A stretch of DNA of 64,000 nt from positions 1-64,000 of the forward strand of contig JAFQRE010000039.1 of NCBI GenBank assembly GCA_017410245.1, written 5' to 3'. Below, one piece after another: positions 1 to 8,195 of this stretch. The notes below the pieces were generated by a model. The model saw only the letters and a list, made by a program, of their open reading frames with translations, did no database searches and was not told where the DNA came from. Made by a program: the position numbers and the translations under genes. Every line of letters starts with the position of its first letter. Positions within the stretch are counted from its first letter, which is position 1. This stretch comes from Bacteroidaceae bacterium (lineage in GTDB: Bacteria; Bacteroidota; Bacteroidia; Bacteroidales; Barnesiellaceae_A).

Positions 1-97
1 CGCCACTTTCTACTTCTCGGACTACCGCCAACTTGAAACTCATCGGATAGTCGCGTTGCGTTCGCTTGATATACAAGCTTTTACTCTTTTCTTCCAT
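1..97 (-). CDS. IS3-family transposase OrfA (helix-turn-helix), N-terminal fragment
   Basis: The first 32 codons of a protein beginning MEEKSKSLYIKRTQRDYP and continuing MSFKLAVVREVESG. This resembles the start of IS3-family OrfA proteins, where a short basic leader precedes the helix-turn-helix that binds the element ends. The ATG is at 95-97 on the minus strand and the rest of the gene lies beyond the window. No frame-shifted OrfB can be seen. The family call rests on a short stretch, but the leader pattern is characteristic. Confidence 0.75.
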   Translation of the reverse strand, partial: MEEKSKSLYIKRTQRDYPMSFKLAVVREVESG

Positions 98-139
98 AGC
101 TTTACTTTTTATTGTGTAACGCTATTTTAGGACGGGACA
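1..139 (-). mobile_element. end of an IS3-family insertion sequence (partial)
   Basis: The window opens inside an insertion sequence whose first ORF starts at 97 and runs leftwards. Read on the minus strand, the DNA just upstream of that ORF begins TGTCCCGTCC at 139, which would fit an IS3-type terminal repeat starting with TG. The opposite end lies outside the window, so neither the inverted repeat nor a target duplication can be confirmed, and the boundary at 139 is an inference. Confidence 0.5.
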
Positions 140-158
140 TAATAGTACATAAAAAAGG

Positions 159-193
159 AAGGCTGCGTTCTCAATTCTCTGGGACGCAGCCTT
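159..193 (-). terminator. rho-independent terminator after cydB
   Basis: A perfect hairpin (AAGGCTGCGT at 159-168 with ACGCAGCCTT at 184-193) lies 46 bases past the cydB stop. On the minus strand it is followed by a short T-rich run, closing the cyd operon before the insertion sequence. Confidence 0.8.
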
Positions 194-238
194 TTGTTGT
201 TTTACCCTTGGGGGTATCTCTCTTTGTTATCTCTCCAA

Positions 239-1381
239 TCAATACTTCTCGCTGTGGTCGAGCTCTTCGGTAGTGAGTGATTGACGATCCATCTTGCGCC
301 AGAAATAGGCTATATAGGCCACCACAAAGGGTATTATGAGCGAAACGATAGCCATGGTGCGTAGGGTGAATTGACTCGAACAACTATTGGCCAATGTGAG
401 CGAACTTTGCAGGTCGGCAGTAGAGGGATAGTAGGCAGTGCCATTGTAGCCGGCAATCATGAAGAGTGCCATTACAGCCAAAACAGTACCGGGAGCTGCC
501 AACCATATGCCTTTGTTGAACTCTTTGCGGAGTAGAGTGAGAAGTACTCCGGCTACCAACAATACGGCTCCGAGTAGCAACATGACAAGTACAACCGGCA
601 TCTCCAACAAGTTGGTGAGGTATTTACCCTTCTCCATCGATACTATGCCATTGGCATCGACGGCAAATCCCTCCATGGTAATGAGTTGTATGACAACGAG
701 CAAGAACATGACAAGGAAGCAAGCAAAGCATACCAACATGCTGCGACGCAGTTGCTTGGCAAGGTCGGTATTGGCTATATTGTTTATCATGTAAAGCGCA
801 CCGAGGGTGATGGCCAAGAACATAACCATCAAGCCAAACTCTACGTTGAATGGATTGGCAACAGCCTCAAGTCCGCGCCAATCGCTGCACCAACGGCTTA
901 TGATGGGAGAACCTATATCGCCTACAGCATTCTTATTGACAATAAATTGTGAACCTGTGAAGAATGTACCCACTGCTGTGCCAATGAGTAGCGGTGCAAG
1001 ACAACCATTGAGGGTGAGGAAGATGCGGAAGGCTTTTTTACCCAATAAATTACCTGCCTTGCTTTGGAACTCGTACGACACTGCTTGAAAAACAAAGGTG
1101 ATGAGTATGAGTATCCACACCCAGTATGCACCACCAAAACTGGTGCTGTAGAATAGAGGGAATGAAGCAAAAAATGCACCGCCAAATGTGACAAGCGTAG
1201 TAAATGTAAGCTCCCACTTACGACCTGTCGAGTTTACGATAAGTTGGCGTTGATCTTCGTTCTTTCCGGCAAAAAAGATGAGCGCATTGCCTCCTTGCAC
1301 AAAGAGCAAGAATACGAGTAAACCACCCAACAGGGCTATCAGAAACCACCAATATTGTTGTAAAAATTCGTATGTAATCAT
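239..1381 (-). CDS. cydB: cytochrome bd ubiquinol oxidase subunit II
   Basis: CydB, 380 residues, is the second integral membrane subunit of cytochrome bd, which oxidises quinol and reduces oxygen to water with high affinity. The sequence shows the usual series of hydrophobic helices, an N-terminal MITYEFLQQYWWFLIALLGG segment and a long central loop near residues 140-180. It follows cydA by 16 bases on the same strand and is the last gene of a DUF4492-cydA-cydB operon, ending at the hairpin at 159-193. In Bacteroidales this oxidase supports growth at nanomolar oxygen. No separate CydX-like peptide is seen. Confidence 0.95.
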   Translation of the reverse strand: MITYEFLQQYWWFLIALLGGLLVFLLFVQGGNALIFFAGKNEDQRQLIVNSTGRKWELTFTTLVTFGGAFFASFPLFYSTSFGGAYWVWILILITFVFQAVSYEFQSKAGNLLGKKAFRIFLTLNGCLAPLLIGTAVGTFFTGSQFIVNKNAVGDIGSPIISRWCSDWRGLEAVANPFNVEFGLMVMFLAITLGALYMINNIANTDLAKQLRRSMLVCFACFLVMFLLVVIQLITMEGFAVDANGIVSMEKGKYLTNLLEMPVVLVMLLLGAVLLVAGVLLTLLRKEFNKGIWLAAPGTVLAVMALFMIAGYNGTAYYPSTADLQSSLTLANSCSSQFTLRTMAIVSLIIPFVVAYIAYFWRKMDRQSLTTEELDHSEKY

Positions 1382-1397
1382 AGTTGTACCTCCTTAT

Positions 1398-2885
1398 TTA
1401 TTCTGTTTCGGTTTTAGGACCTTCCTTGATAGCCTTGAGCATGATGCGTATCTCGATGGCGAGGAAGAGGGTGAAAATGGCAACGAAGAGGAAGAATGTG
1501 GTTTGTACAGCACCTACACTCACGCTCGATACCGCAGCCTTGACCGGTAGCAATCCCTCGATGACCCAAGGTTGGCGACCTACCTCGGCTACTATCCAAC
1601 CTGCTTGTCCGGCCATATATACCAAGGGTATAGATAGGAGCGATACCCATTGTAGCCACTTCATATCCTTGAGACGGCCTTTCCACTCGGCCCACAATAC
1701 AACTATCATGAGCAAGAGCAAGAAGCTACCAAAGCCTACCATCACGCGGAATGCCCAATAGACAAGTGTTACAGGGGGAACCAGCTCCTCGGGTTGATCT
1801 ATATAGCCGTAGCCGAAGTAGTCAATATTCTCTTCCAATACTTTGCGAGCCTCGGCAGCAGTGGCGGGGTCACTATCTTTCGTAGCACGGTACTCGCCAA
1901 AGGCCTCCAACGCTACTTTACCGCGTTCTATCTTGGTTTGTGCCGATGGGTGCTCTACGCCATCGGGGGTAGTATAACCATTGAGCAAGTCGTTGATACC
2001 GGGTACATAGCCATCTAAATCGTGTGTGGCCAGTATCGACAACATACCGGGCACTTCTACTCCGGGTACGATAGAGAATGGGGCGCGTGTGCCACCATCT
2101 TCGAGGCCCTCAGCAGCAGCCAATTTCATGGGTTGGTATTCGGCAACATGAATACCCGACTTGTCGCCACTGAACATTACGGCCACAGTACCTACTATAC
2201 CCACAAGAGCTGCTACACGTATGCTGGCAAGGGCAAAACGTGTTTCACGCTTCTTGAGCAGATACCAACAACTGATGCCTATAACAAAAATAGAACCTGT
2301 CATCCAGCCGCTGAATACCGAGTGGAAGAACTTAGATATAGCAACGGGATTGAGCACCAACGCCCAGAAATCGACCATCTCGTGACGTACAGTATCGGGG
2401 TTAAATTCCATACCTACAGGGTGCTGCATCCATGAGTTGGCTACCAAAATCCATACGGCAGATATGGCAGCTCCTATACCGGTGAGCCAGGTTGCAGCCA
2501 AGTGTGCTTTCTTGCTCACTTTGTCCCAACCAAAGAACATCACTGCAAAGAATGTTGCCTCCATAAAGAATGCCAACATACCCTCAATGGCCAATGGTGC
2601 ACCGAAGATATCGCCTACAAACCATGAGTAATTACTCCAGTTTGTACCAAACTCAAATTCCAAAATGATACCTGTAGCTATACCAACAGCGAAGTTGATA
2701 CCAAACAGCTTCATCCAAAACTTGGCGGTACGTTTCCAAAACTCATCTTTCTTTATCACATAAAGGGTTTCCATGGTGGCCATTATCACAGCCAGACCCA
2801 ATGTGAGTGGGACAAAAATCCAATGGTACCCGGCGGTCAGTGCAAATTGTGCCCTTGACCAATTTACTAATGCGGTTTCTACCAT
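1398..2885 (-). CDS. cydA: cytochrome bd ubiquinol oxidase subunit I
   Basis: CydA, 495 residues, carries the haems and the quinol site of cytochrome bd. Family landmarks are visible: an N-terminal histidine in the AGYHWIFVPLTLGLA helix, the periplasmic Q-loop after about residue 240, and the conserved GRQPW motif near residue 435. It is a little shorter than the roughly 520-residue enterobacterial protein, consistent with a short Q-loop form. The ATG at 2885 is 12 bases from the stop of the upstream DUF4492 gene, so the three genes are almost certainly co-transcribed. Confidence 0.96.
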   Translation of the reverse strand: MVETALVNWSRAQFALTAGYHWIFVPLTLGLAVIMATMETLYVIKKDEFWKRTAKFWMKLFGINFAVGIATGIILEFEFGTNWSNYSWFVGDIFGAPLAIEGMLAFFMEATFFAVMFFGWDKVSKKAHLAATWLTGIGAAISAVWILVANSWMQHPVGMEFNPDTVRHEMVDFWALVLNPVAISKFFHSVFSGWMTGSIFVIGISCWYLLKKRETRFALASIRVAALVGIVGTVAVMFSGDKSGIHVAEYQPMKLAAAEGLEDGGTRAPFSIVPGVEVPGMLSILATHDLDGYVPGINDLLNGYTTPDGVEHPSAQTKIERGKVALEAFGEYRATKDSDPATAAEARKVLEENIDYFGYGYIDQPEELVPPVTLVYWAFRVMVGFGSFLLLLMIVVLWAEWKGRLKDMKWLQWVSLLSIPLVYMAGQAGWIVAEVGRQPWVIEGLLPVKAAVSSVSVGAVQTTFFLFVAIFTLFLAIEIRIMLKAIKEGPKTETE

Positions 2886-2897
2886 AACTTTTATTGT

Positions 2898-3128
2898 TTA
2901 TTTGTTGTTATTTATTGTCGGTTTGATGAGTTCGGTACTCACATGATCTATCTTTTCGGCTTCGCTCTTGCCGGCAAGTATGGGCTCGAAGAAGAACATG
3001 CGCAATACTAAGAACAGAATGATTACTTTGAGAAATATCAAGGCCCACAACGGGCGACCCCAAGTCATACCCTTGAAGCCCTCTACATAGAAATTCCAAA
3101 TGGAAATTATTGTGTTTTTGATTTTCAT
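2898..3128 (-). CDS. DUF4492 small membrane protein of the cyd operon
   Basis: A 76-residue protein with one strongly hydrophobic helix (about residues 28-48) after an amphipathic start (MKIKNTIISIWNFYVEGFKG). DUF4492 proteins are recurrently encoded just before cydAB in Bacteroidetes; an accessory role in oxidase assembly or stability is an inference from that position. A longer reading frame exists upstream, but the ATG at 3128 fits the family N-terminus and lies just downstream of the promoter at 3145-3174. First gene of the operon. Confidence 0.85.
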   Translation of the reverse strand: MKIKNTIISIWNFYVEGFKGMTWGRPLWALIFLKVIILFLVLRMFFFEPILAGKSEAEKIDHVSTELIKPTINNNK

Positions 3129-3144
3129 GGTTTTGTTTTTCTTG

Positions 3145-3174
3145 CAAAAATAAACATACTTTTTCAAAAAGCAA
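3145..3174 (-). promoter_or_regulatory. promoter of the cyd operon
   Basis: On the minus strand, TTG (3172-3174), a 19-base spacer and TATTTTTG (3145-3152) match the Bacteroidetes -33/-7 pattern. The -7 box sits 16 bases before the DUF4492 ATG. Confidence 0.6.
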
Positions 3175-3302
3175 GATATTTGGCTATTAAATTTCGTTTG
3201 ATATAGACAATAGTGCGTGATGTCAACATTTGTTTCGAGGTTGGCAATGGGGTTTATGAGTGATTGTAAGTGAAGAGAAATAGAAAAAAGTATTACCGTT
3301 TG

Positions 3303-3974
3303 CTATATACCTACAAACATTTGCAATATTTTCCCGACAGCTATCATGTGGCATATATCGCCGGCAATGACCATGATGTGAAAGAAAGTGTGCATATACC
3401 GCACCTTGTGTATGCTATAGAGCACAGCTCCGGTTATGTAGCATATACCCTCGGCTATTACCCAACTCACTACGCCCATGCCTACACTCTCATAGAAAGG
3501 TTTGAATGCCACGAGTATGGTGAGTCCCATGAGAACATAACAGGCCGTTTCGATATAGCTGTGAGATTGCATCTTGCGGAAACTTAGTGCTGTACCTGCT
3601 ATGGTGCATAACCAAACAAAGGCAAAGATTACCCAACCCCATGTAGTTGCTCCACTGCCTACCATGGCAATGAGTGCTACGGGAGAGTAGCACCCGGCAA
3701 TGTGCCAATATATGGCGGTGTGGTCGAGTTGTCGTATGAGTGCCTTGCTGTGTGTGCGCGACGTGGGCCATAGATGATATATTACCGAAGTGATATATGA
3801 AAAAAGCACACCTCCGAGATAGAGCCATAGACTCATGACAGTGAGAGCAGAACCATAATTGTAGCCTTGCACAAGAAAGTAAATACCTGCTATAAGCGAT
3901 ATTATGCCACCTGCTATGTGCGATATGCTGTTGGCTTTCTCTTCGCCCGGGGTATATTTGGTGTTGCTATTCAT
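3303..3974 (-). CDS. trhA: hemolysin III / TrhA (PAQR family) membrane protein
   Basis: A 223-residue, seven-helix membrane protein of the hemolysin III family, the bacterial branch of PAQR proteins. The start MNSNTKYTPGEEKANSISH matches the family signature, which is why the ATG at 3974 is preferred to upstream non-ATG starts. Putative metal-site residues are visible: the first His in NSISH, a YHLWP motif near residue 67, and late histidines in HTFFHIMV. Bacterial members are linked to membrane homeostasis; haemolysis is an old name, not a demonstrated role here. A TATCTTTG box ends only 5 bases before the ATG, suggesting a very short or absent leader. Confidence 0.9.
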   Translation of the reverse strand: MNSNTKYTPGEEKANSISHIAGGIISLIAGIYFLVQGYNYGSALTVMSLWLYLGGVLFSYITSVIYHLWPTSRTHSKALIRQLDHTAIYWHIAGCYSPVALIAMVGSGATTWGWVIFAFVWLCTIAGTALSFRKMQSHSYIETACYVLMGLTILVAFKPFYESVGMGVVSWVIAEGICYITGAVLYSIHKVRYMHTFFHIMVIAGDICHMIAVGKILQMFVGI

Positions 3975-3979
3975 GAGAG

Positions 3980-3987
3980 CAAAGATA
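3980..3987 (-). promoter_or_regulatory. -7 element immediately before trhA
   Basis: TATCTTTG on the minus strand, ending 5 bases before the trhA ATG. If used, the transcript would be almost leaderless. No clear -33 TTG is visible at standard spacing. Confidence 0.4.
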
Positions 3988-4076
3988 CAATAAATAGTAG
4001 AATACAGAATAGGTATGAGATGTTTTGCGGTTATATTTTTTCGGCAATGATTATCTGTTTCGCATCGCTTAGCTAT

Positions 4077-4163
4077 TGAGGTGCTACTCAAAGATATTGT
4101 GCATATGCCGTGAAAAATATTGAAGTAAACTTCATATTTCTCGCTCGTTTCTCAGTATCTTTG
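4077..4163 (+). promoter_or_regulatory. duplicated promoter module, copy 1 (upstream of Pmp3-like gene)
   Basis: This module contains, in order, a weak palindrome (4077-4090, TGAGGTGCTACTCA), a perfect 6+2+6 palindrome (4121-4134, TGAAGTAAACTTCA) and a -7 box TATCTTTG (4156-4163), 21 bases before the ATG of the Pmp3-like gene. Positions 4077-4152 match the reverse complement of 34506-34581 at 66 of 76 positions without gaps, including 43 identical bases in a row (4110-4152). The strong palindrome covers the place where the -33 box would be, so it is a likely operator. The cognate regulator is not recognised in this window. Confidence 0.75.
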
Positions 4164-4184
4164 CGATGTCAAAACTCATGTGAT

Positions 4185-4358
4185 ATGAAACGTCTTAAGT
4201 GGATTCTTTTTACCATCTTGTTTCCGCCATTGTCGGTGGTGGGCTATGGTATGAAGCGTATAGCTATAGTATTGCTACTGACGTTGTTGGGGTGGTTGCC
4301 GGGTATAGTGGCTGCATTTATCGTGCAAAGTGGCGATATACCCGAAGATACAATTTAA
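4185..4358 (+). CDS. YqaE/Pmp3 family small membrane protein
   Basis: A 57-residue peptide with two hydrophobic helices (about residues 5-22 and 26-47) and a short acidic tail (GDIPEDTI). This is the size and layout of the Pmp3/YqaE/UPF0057 proteolipid family, with the typical FPPLSVV turn after the first helix and the second-helix pattern GWLPGIVAAF. Members are often induced by membrane, salt or cold stress. The ATG at 4185 is preferred over an upstream in-frame start because it fits the family length and lies just after TATCTTTG. It has a dedicated promoter module that also occurs in front of the YdeI-like gene at 34121. Confidence 0.88.
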   Translation: MKRLKWILFTILFPPLSVVGYGMKRIAIVLLLTLLGWLPGIVAAFIVQSGDIPEDTI

Positions 4359-4371
4359 TGAAACTATATTT

Positions 4372-5268
4372 ATGGATACAAGTAAGTTGATAGGTCATTT
4401 GGCGTGCTTTGTAGCCTACGCAATATTTGGTGTCAATATCATTGTGTGTAAGGATTTGACAAGCAGTCAGCTCATCTCGCCCTTGGCGTTGTTTACATTG
4501 CGGTCGGTGGGAGCGGGTTTATTATTCTGGGTTATATCTTTTTTTATGCCACGTGAGCGAGTGGCGTGGAGCGACCACCCTAAGATTTTGTGTGCTTCGG
4601 TATTGGGATTTCTTCTTACGCAACTTACTTTCCTTATAGCCATACCGCACATCACACCGCTCGACTGCTCTATTACGAGTGCCATGTCTCCTATCTACAC
4701 CATGATTATTGCTGCAATCGTGTTGCGCGAACCCATTACGTGGCAGAAAGTCGGAGGTGTGTTGCTGAGTTTTGCCGGTATCGTATTTTTGCTACTCAAT
4801 AGTGCCACAGCCGGCGGTGCTACCCAAACAACTACTATAGGCTTGTTGTTGATGATAGCCAATTGCATTTGTTTCTCTCTATATTTGGGTATCTTCAAGC
4901 CTCTCATCAGTCGATATTCGGTGGTGACGTTTATGAAGTGGATATTTTTCTATTCTACACTCATGTCGTTGCCGTTCTCATTTACCGAGGTGGTAGGGCT
5001 TAACTATGTTTTGCTCCCTCGTAATATCGTCGCCGAACTTGCATTCTTGATTTTGTGCTCAACATTTATTACCTATTTCCTCATACCTGTAGGGCAACGG
5101 CGCATACGACCTACATTGGTGAGCATGTACTCCTATGTGCAACCAATCATAGCAACTGCTATAAGTATATATATAGGTATGGACACCCTCGACTGGCAGA
5201 AGATTGTAGCAGCTGTAGCAGTCTTTGCCGGCGTGGTGGTAGTGAGCCGTAGTAGGGCTAAGGTGTGA
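4372..5268 (+). CDS. EamA (DMT superfamily) transporter
   Basis: A 298-residue membrane protein with about ten helices in two EamA repeats, each of five helices, as in the drug/metabolite transporter family. Family features include the early AYAIFGVNIIVCKDL helix, PLDCSITSAMSPIYTMI near the end of repeat 1 and PTLVSMYSYVQPIIATAISI in repeat 2. The substrate cannot be predicted. The ATG at 4372 starts 13 bases after the Pmp3-like gene and could share its promoter. Its stop is only 3 bases from the end of the convergent GH18 gene. Confidence 0.9.
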   Translation: MDTSKLIGHLACFVAYAIFGVNIIVCKDLTSSQLISPLALFTLRSVGAGLLFWVISFFMPRERVAWSDHPKILCASVLGFLLTQLTFLIAIPHITPLDCSITSAMSPIYTMIIAAIVLREPITWQKVGGVLLSFAGIVFLLLNSATAGGATQTTTIGLLLMIANCICFSLYLGIFKPLISRYSVVTFMKWIFFYSTLMSLPFSFTEVVGLNYVLLPRNIVAELAFLILCSTFITYFLIPVGQRRIRPTLVSMYSYVQPIIATAISIYIGMDTLDWQKIVAAVAVFAGVVVVSRSRAKV

Positions 5269-5271
5269 AGC

Positions 5272-6915
5272 CTATTGTACAGGGTAGGGTTGTGCGTCGT
5301 AATTGCCTTCGCCTATCTTTTTGTACACGTGAGTGGGGGGCACAACTTCTGAGCTATAGAACACCTCGGCGGCTACGTTAAATTGTGCCATTGAATGTTC
5401 ACGATTGTTCTTGGCACCACTCGATGCCGGGTCAAATCCAAACCACATACACCAGCCGTAACCTTTGTCGAGGGCTGTTTGAGCCGAACTCTCTGTGAGG
5501 GTGCGCTTTTGTGCAAGTTCGATAGAGGCACCACTGCAATGTGCGTATGTGAGGTCGCCGTAGGGTATCCCTCGACTTCCGTAGTTCGATACCACAAAGT
5601 CAATAAATTCGCTCTGTGTATGCTCAATGTTGTCGATAGTGACAGTGGGCAGATTGTATAGCGCACCAAACTCATATATAGATACTTCGGTAGGCCAACT
5701 GCATTTTTCGGCCATTGCCATTTTCAGCTCGTAGGCCAATCTTGCCCCTGCTGCCGCACTGCGCGTGGTAAACCATTTGTTATCGATAATAGGATTTTTG
5801 GAGTATTCGTCATCAAGATTTACGCCATCAAGTTTGTATGTGAGGCATGCATCGGCTATTTCTTGCGCCCATTGTTGGGCTCCCCATGCCGAAAGTTGTG
5901 CCAATCCGGCAGCATCGTGGTTGCCCAATAATCCAAGGTAAACCTTGATACCACGCTCGCGTAGTGGTTGCAAGAATGTGTCGCTATTGTCGAGCAGAGC
6001 TTGCACATTGGGGTTGTTGTGCAGATATACTCGGTCTTCCTCGTTGTTGTAGTTGATATTGGCGGCGAAGAGTATTACTGCATCGAAGAAGGGGGTTCCA
6101 TCGGTGAGGTTGTATTGGAGAAGGTTGAGCGGATTACAGTCATTTACTTCAATGAATACTACCTGCTTGATAGCTCGTTCGCCTATGCGTTTGATGAGAT
6201 AGTTTATTCTGTTGCTGCGAGATGTAAACTTGGCATCGCCGCTGGTAATAGTAGCACGTATGGGTATGAGGTAGTTGATGCCCGGTTTCAACGAGGTTGC
6301 ATCGACCGAGAGGTTGATGATATCCGATGCTGTACTCTCTTGTTTGATGGTCACTTTGTCTTGATATAGTGTGATAGCTTCGGCCGGAACAAGCTGACAG
6401 TTCTTGCCAGTCTCCATGTTGTAGAAGTTTAGATGCTTGTCATCTAAAGCAATATTTAGGGCTATATCTTCGATAGCTGGTCGTGTTGTGATAGCGTTAA
6501 AAGTTGCATTCCACACATTCTCTGTTACGTCAAAATCGGTTGTGTCCATCAGATTGTTGAGCGTGATGGTTGCTTTGTATCCTTCTTGGTATAATGCAAT
6601 TTCCACCGCATTAGTCCCCCCGGCAGTAATGATGAGATTACCTTCGCGGGGTGCTCCGTTGTTCTCGGTTGCGTTGATAATGAGGCTGCTGTCATTCTTT
6701 TTACCAACAACCCATTCGGGGGCTGTGTAACTCCACGATTGTGCTTCGGTAGTAACTGCTAAGGTTATATCGTCGTTGCCCGATGCTGCAAATGTGATGG
6801 GGGTATTGGGTGTAACCGAAAGTCCCAACGGATCGATTTTACTATTATCGCACGATACCGATAGAAGTAGTATTGCAAGTATAGATAATAATTTTACAAT
6901 GTGTGTATGATACAT
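5272..6915 (-). CDS. GH18 endo-beta-N-acetylglucosaminidase-like lipoprotein with BACON domain
   Basis: A 547-residue lipoprotein (lipobox LSVSC, Cys22). Residues about 30-112 form a BACON-like domain, a mucin or glycan-binding fold of Bacteroidetes. Residues about 115-235 resemble DUF1735. From about 248 to the end is a GH18 domain of the Endo H/Endo F kind, with the catalytic motif DGVNLDDEYS at 363-372 (acid Glu370, with Asp368 and Asp369). Such enzymes cut between the two core GlcNAc residues of N-glycans. It lies 20 bases downstream of a phosphoesterase gene on the same strand, suggesting a two-gene glycoprotein-foraging operon. No SusC/SusD pair is nearby, which is unusual for these enzymes. 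Confidence 0.85.
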   Translation of the reverse strand: MYHTHIVKLLSILAILLLSVSCDNSKIDPLGLSVTPNTPITFAASGNDDITLAVTTEAQSWSYTAPEWVVGKKNDSSLIINATENNGAPREGNLIITAGGTNAVEIALYQEGYKATITLNNLMDTTDFDVTENVWNATFNAITTRPAIEDIALNIALDDKHLNFYNMETGKNCQLVPAEAITLYQDKVTIKQESTASDIINLSVDATSLKPGINYLIPIRATITSGDAKFTSRSNRINYLIKRIGERAIKQVVFIEVNDCNPLNLLQYNLTDGTPFFDAVILFAANINYNNEEDRVYLHNNPNVQALLDNSDTFLQPLRERGIKVYLGLLGNHDAAGLAQLSAWGAQQWAQEIADACLTYKLDGVNLDDEYSKNPIIDNKWFTTRSAAAGARLAYELKMAMAEKCSWPTEVSIYEFGALYNLPTVTIDNIEHTQSEFIDFVVSNYGSRGIPYGDLTYAHCSGASIELAQKRTLTESSAQTALDKGYGWCMWFGFDPASSGAKNNREHSMAQFNVAAEVFYSSEVVPPTHVYKKIGEGNYDAQPYPVQ

Positions 6916-6935
6916 TTGGCAGTTAAATTATAAGG

Positions 6936-8087
6936 TTATTTATTAAGAATGATTGTGTCGATGATTGTTCCATTTACATCAATGATGTATATAATCAAGC
7001 TCGTTGCCGATACCTTGCCGACAATAACATTGTCGTGCGAGTTGATGAGAATTGGAAATGGGTTGCTTTCTTTGGCCTCGTGGTATATCAGTTCGTGTTC
7101 ATGACCACACAACATCAAGTCGGGTGCCGAGAGTTTCAACACTTCCATAAATTTGTTTTTCACTTCTATATTGCCATGCCAATCTCCTGTAGGGGGAATG
7201 TGCGATACGATGACTTTTATAGGTGCGTTGATATACTCCTCGCTTGTCACAATGTGGCTCAGCCATTGCGCTTGTTCGTTGCGATAATTGTCGTAATCGA
7301 CCAGCCCGTAGTACTCGATGTCGCTATCGGGTTTGTCCTCTCCGCTATCGAGCATAACAAAAAATACGGGACCTTGGCGAAATGTGTAGTATAGTTTGTC
7401 GTGGCCTGTGGTGAAGTATTGGTGGAAGTGCGAGGCATAAGTACCTCTTGTCTCATGATTGCCACGAACGTAATAGAATGGTATCTCGCTGGCAAACATT
7501 GTGATAGCAGTTTGTGCAAAGTCATCGAATATCTGCTCCTCATTTTCGAACGATGAGGCCATATCGCCATTGAAGATATACATATCGGGCTCCATCAAAC
7601 TACTGTGATTGATGAGTCGTTCCATGCGTTGGTTATCGCCATGAATGTCGTTAATCATGGCAAATCTCATGGTCTCTTTATCGTGGTTGTTTGTTTTAAA
7701 TCGGAGAGGCTCGCGAGAATATACATTGGTGGCTACATAGTCGCCATACATTACGCGATTGCCCTCATGCGATAGTACTGCCTGAGAATATACCCGATAG
7801 CGGTATACGGTGTTGGGCGATAGGTCGTTGAGCGTAACGCTATGTATGGTAGATGTGTTTTTGATGCCATCTTGTGTGTCGTGGTATTGTTGGCGGACGG
7901 TAGAATAGAAACTATCGCTACCATCTTCGGCCAGCTCTACCCAACCTATAGATGTGCTATCTGTGATCCATGTGATAGTAACACTATTGGTATCGAGATT
8001 TTGCAGATATGGACCATACTTGATGCTTATAGCTTGGGTTGGAAGTCCTATCAATAGAGCAATGAAGATGAGAAGCTGTTTTTTCAT
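6936..8087 (-). CDS. secreted metallophosphoesterase with N-terminal FN3-like (purple acid phosphatase type) domain
   Basis: A 383-residue protein with a signal peptide (about residues 1-19). An FN3-like domain (about 21-132, KYGPYLQNLDTNSVTITW) is of the type that precedes purple acid phosphatase catalytic domains. The calcineurin-like domain shows all metal-binding motifs: D147-x-H149, G174-D175, GNH at 209-211, a SHIPP histidine near 295 and GHEHEL near 326. It probably hydrolyses phosphomonoesters or diesters in the periplasm or at the surface. It is first in an operon with the GH18 lipoprotein and may clear phosphate from the same substrates; that link is inferred. Confidence 0.88.
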   Translation of the reverse strand: MKKQLLIFIALLIGLPTQAISIKYGPYLQNLDTNSVTITWITDSTSIGWVELAEDGSDSFYSTVRQQYHDTQDGIKNTSTIHSVTLNDLSPNTVYRYRVYSQAVLSHEGNRVMYGDYVATNVYSREPLRFKTNNHDKETMRFAMINDIHGDNQRMERLINHSSLMEPDMYIFNGDMASSFENEEQIFDDFAQTAITMFASEIPFYYVRGNHETRGTYASHFHQYFTTGHDKLYYTFRQGPVFFVMLDSGEDKPDSDIEYYGLVDYDNYRNEQAQWLSHIVTSEEYINAPIKVIVSHIPPTGDWHGNIEVKNKFMEVLKLSAPDLMLCGHEHELIYHEAKESNPFPILINSHDNVIVGKVSATSLIIYIIDVNGTIIDTIILNK

Positions 8088-8119
8088 AGCAATATCTCTT
8101 GATAAATTAAGAATTATAG

Positions 8120-8127
8120 CAAAGATA
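8120..8127 (-). promoter_or_regulatory. -7 element of the phosphoesterase/GH18 operon
   Basis: TATCTTTG on the minus strand, 32 bases before the phosphoesterase ATG. No convincing -33 box is seen at the usual distance. Confidence 0.5.
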
Positions 8128-8162
8128 CAAATTCGTCTCAGAAAATAGAAGAGTAACTATAT

Positions 8163-8195
8163 AAAAAAAGCAAGTGAATTAATTCACTTGCTTTG
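8163..8195 (-). terminator. terminator of the tRNA gene
   Basis: A perfect 11+11 base inverted repeat (8170-8191, GCAAGTGAATT / AATTCACTTGC), followed on the minus strand by seven Ts. It lies 4 bases past the tRNA 3' end. Confidence 0.88.
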
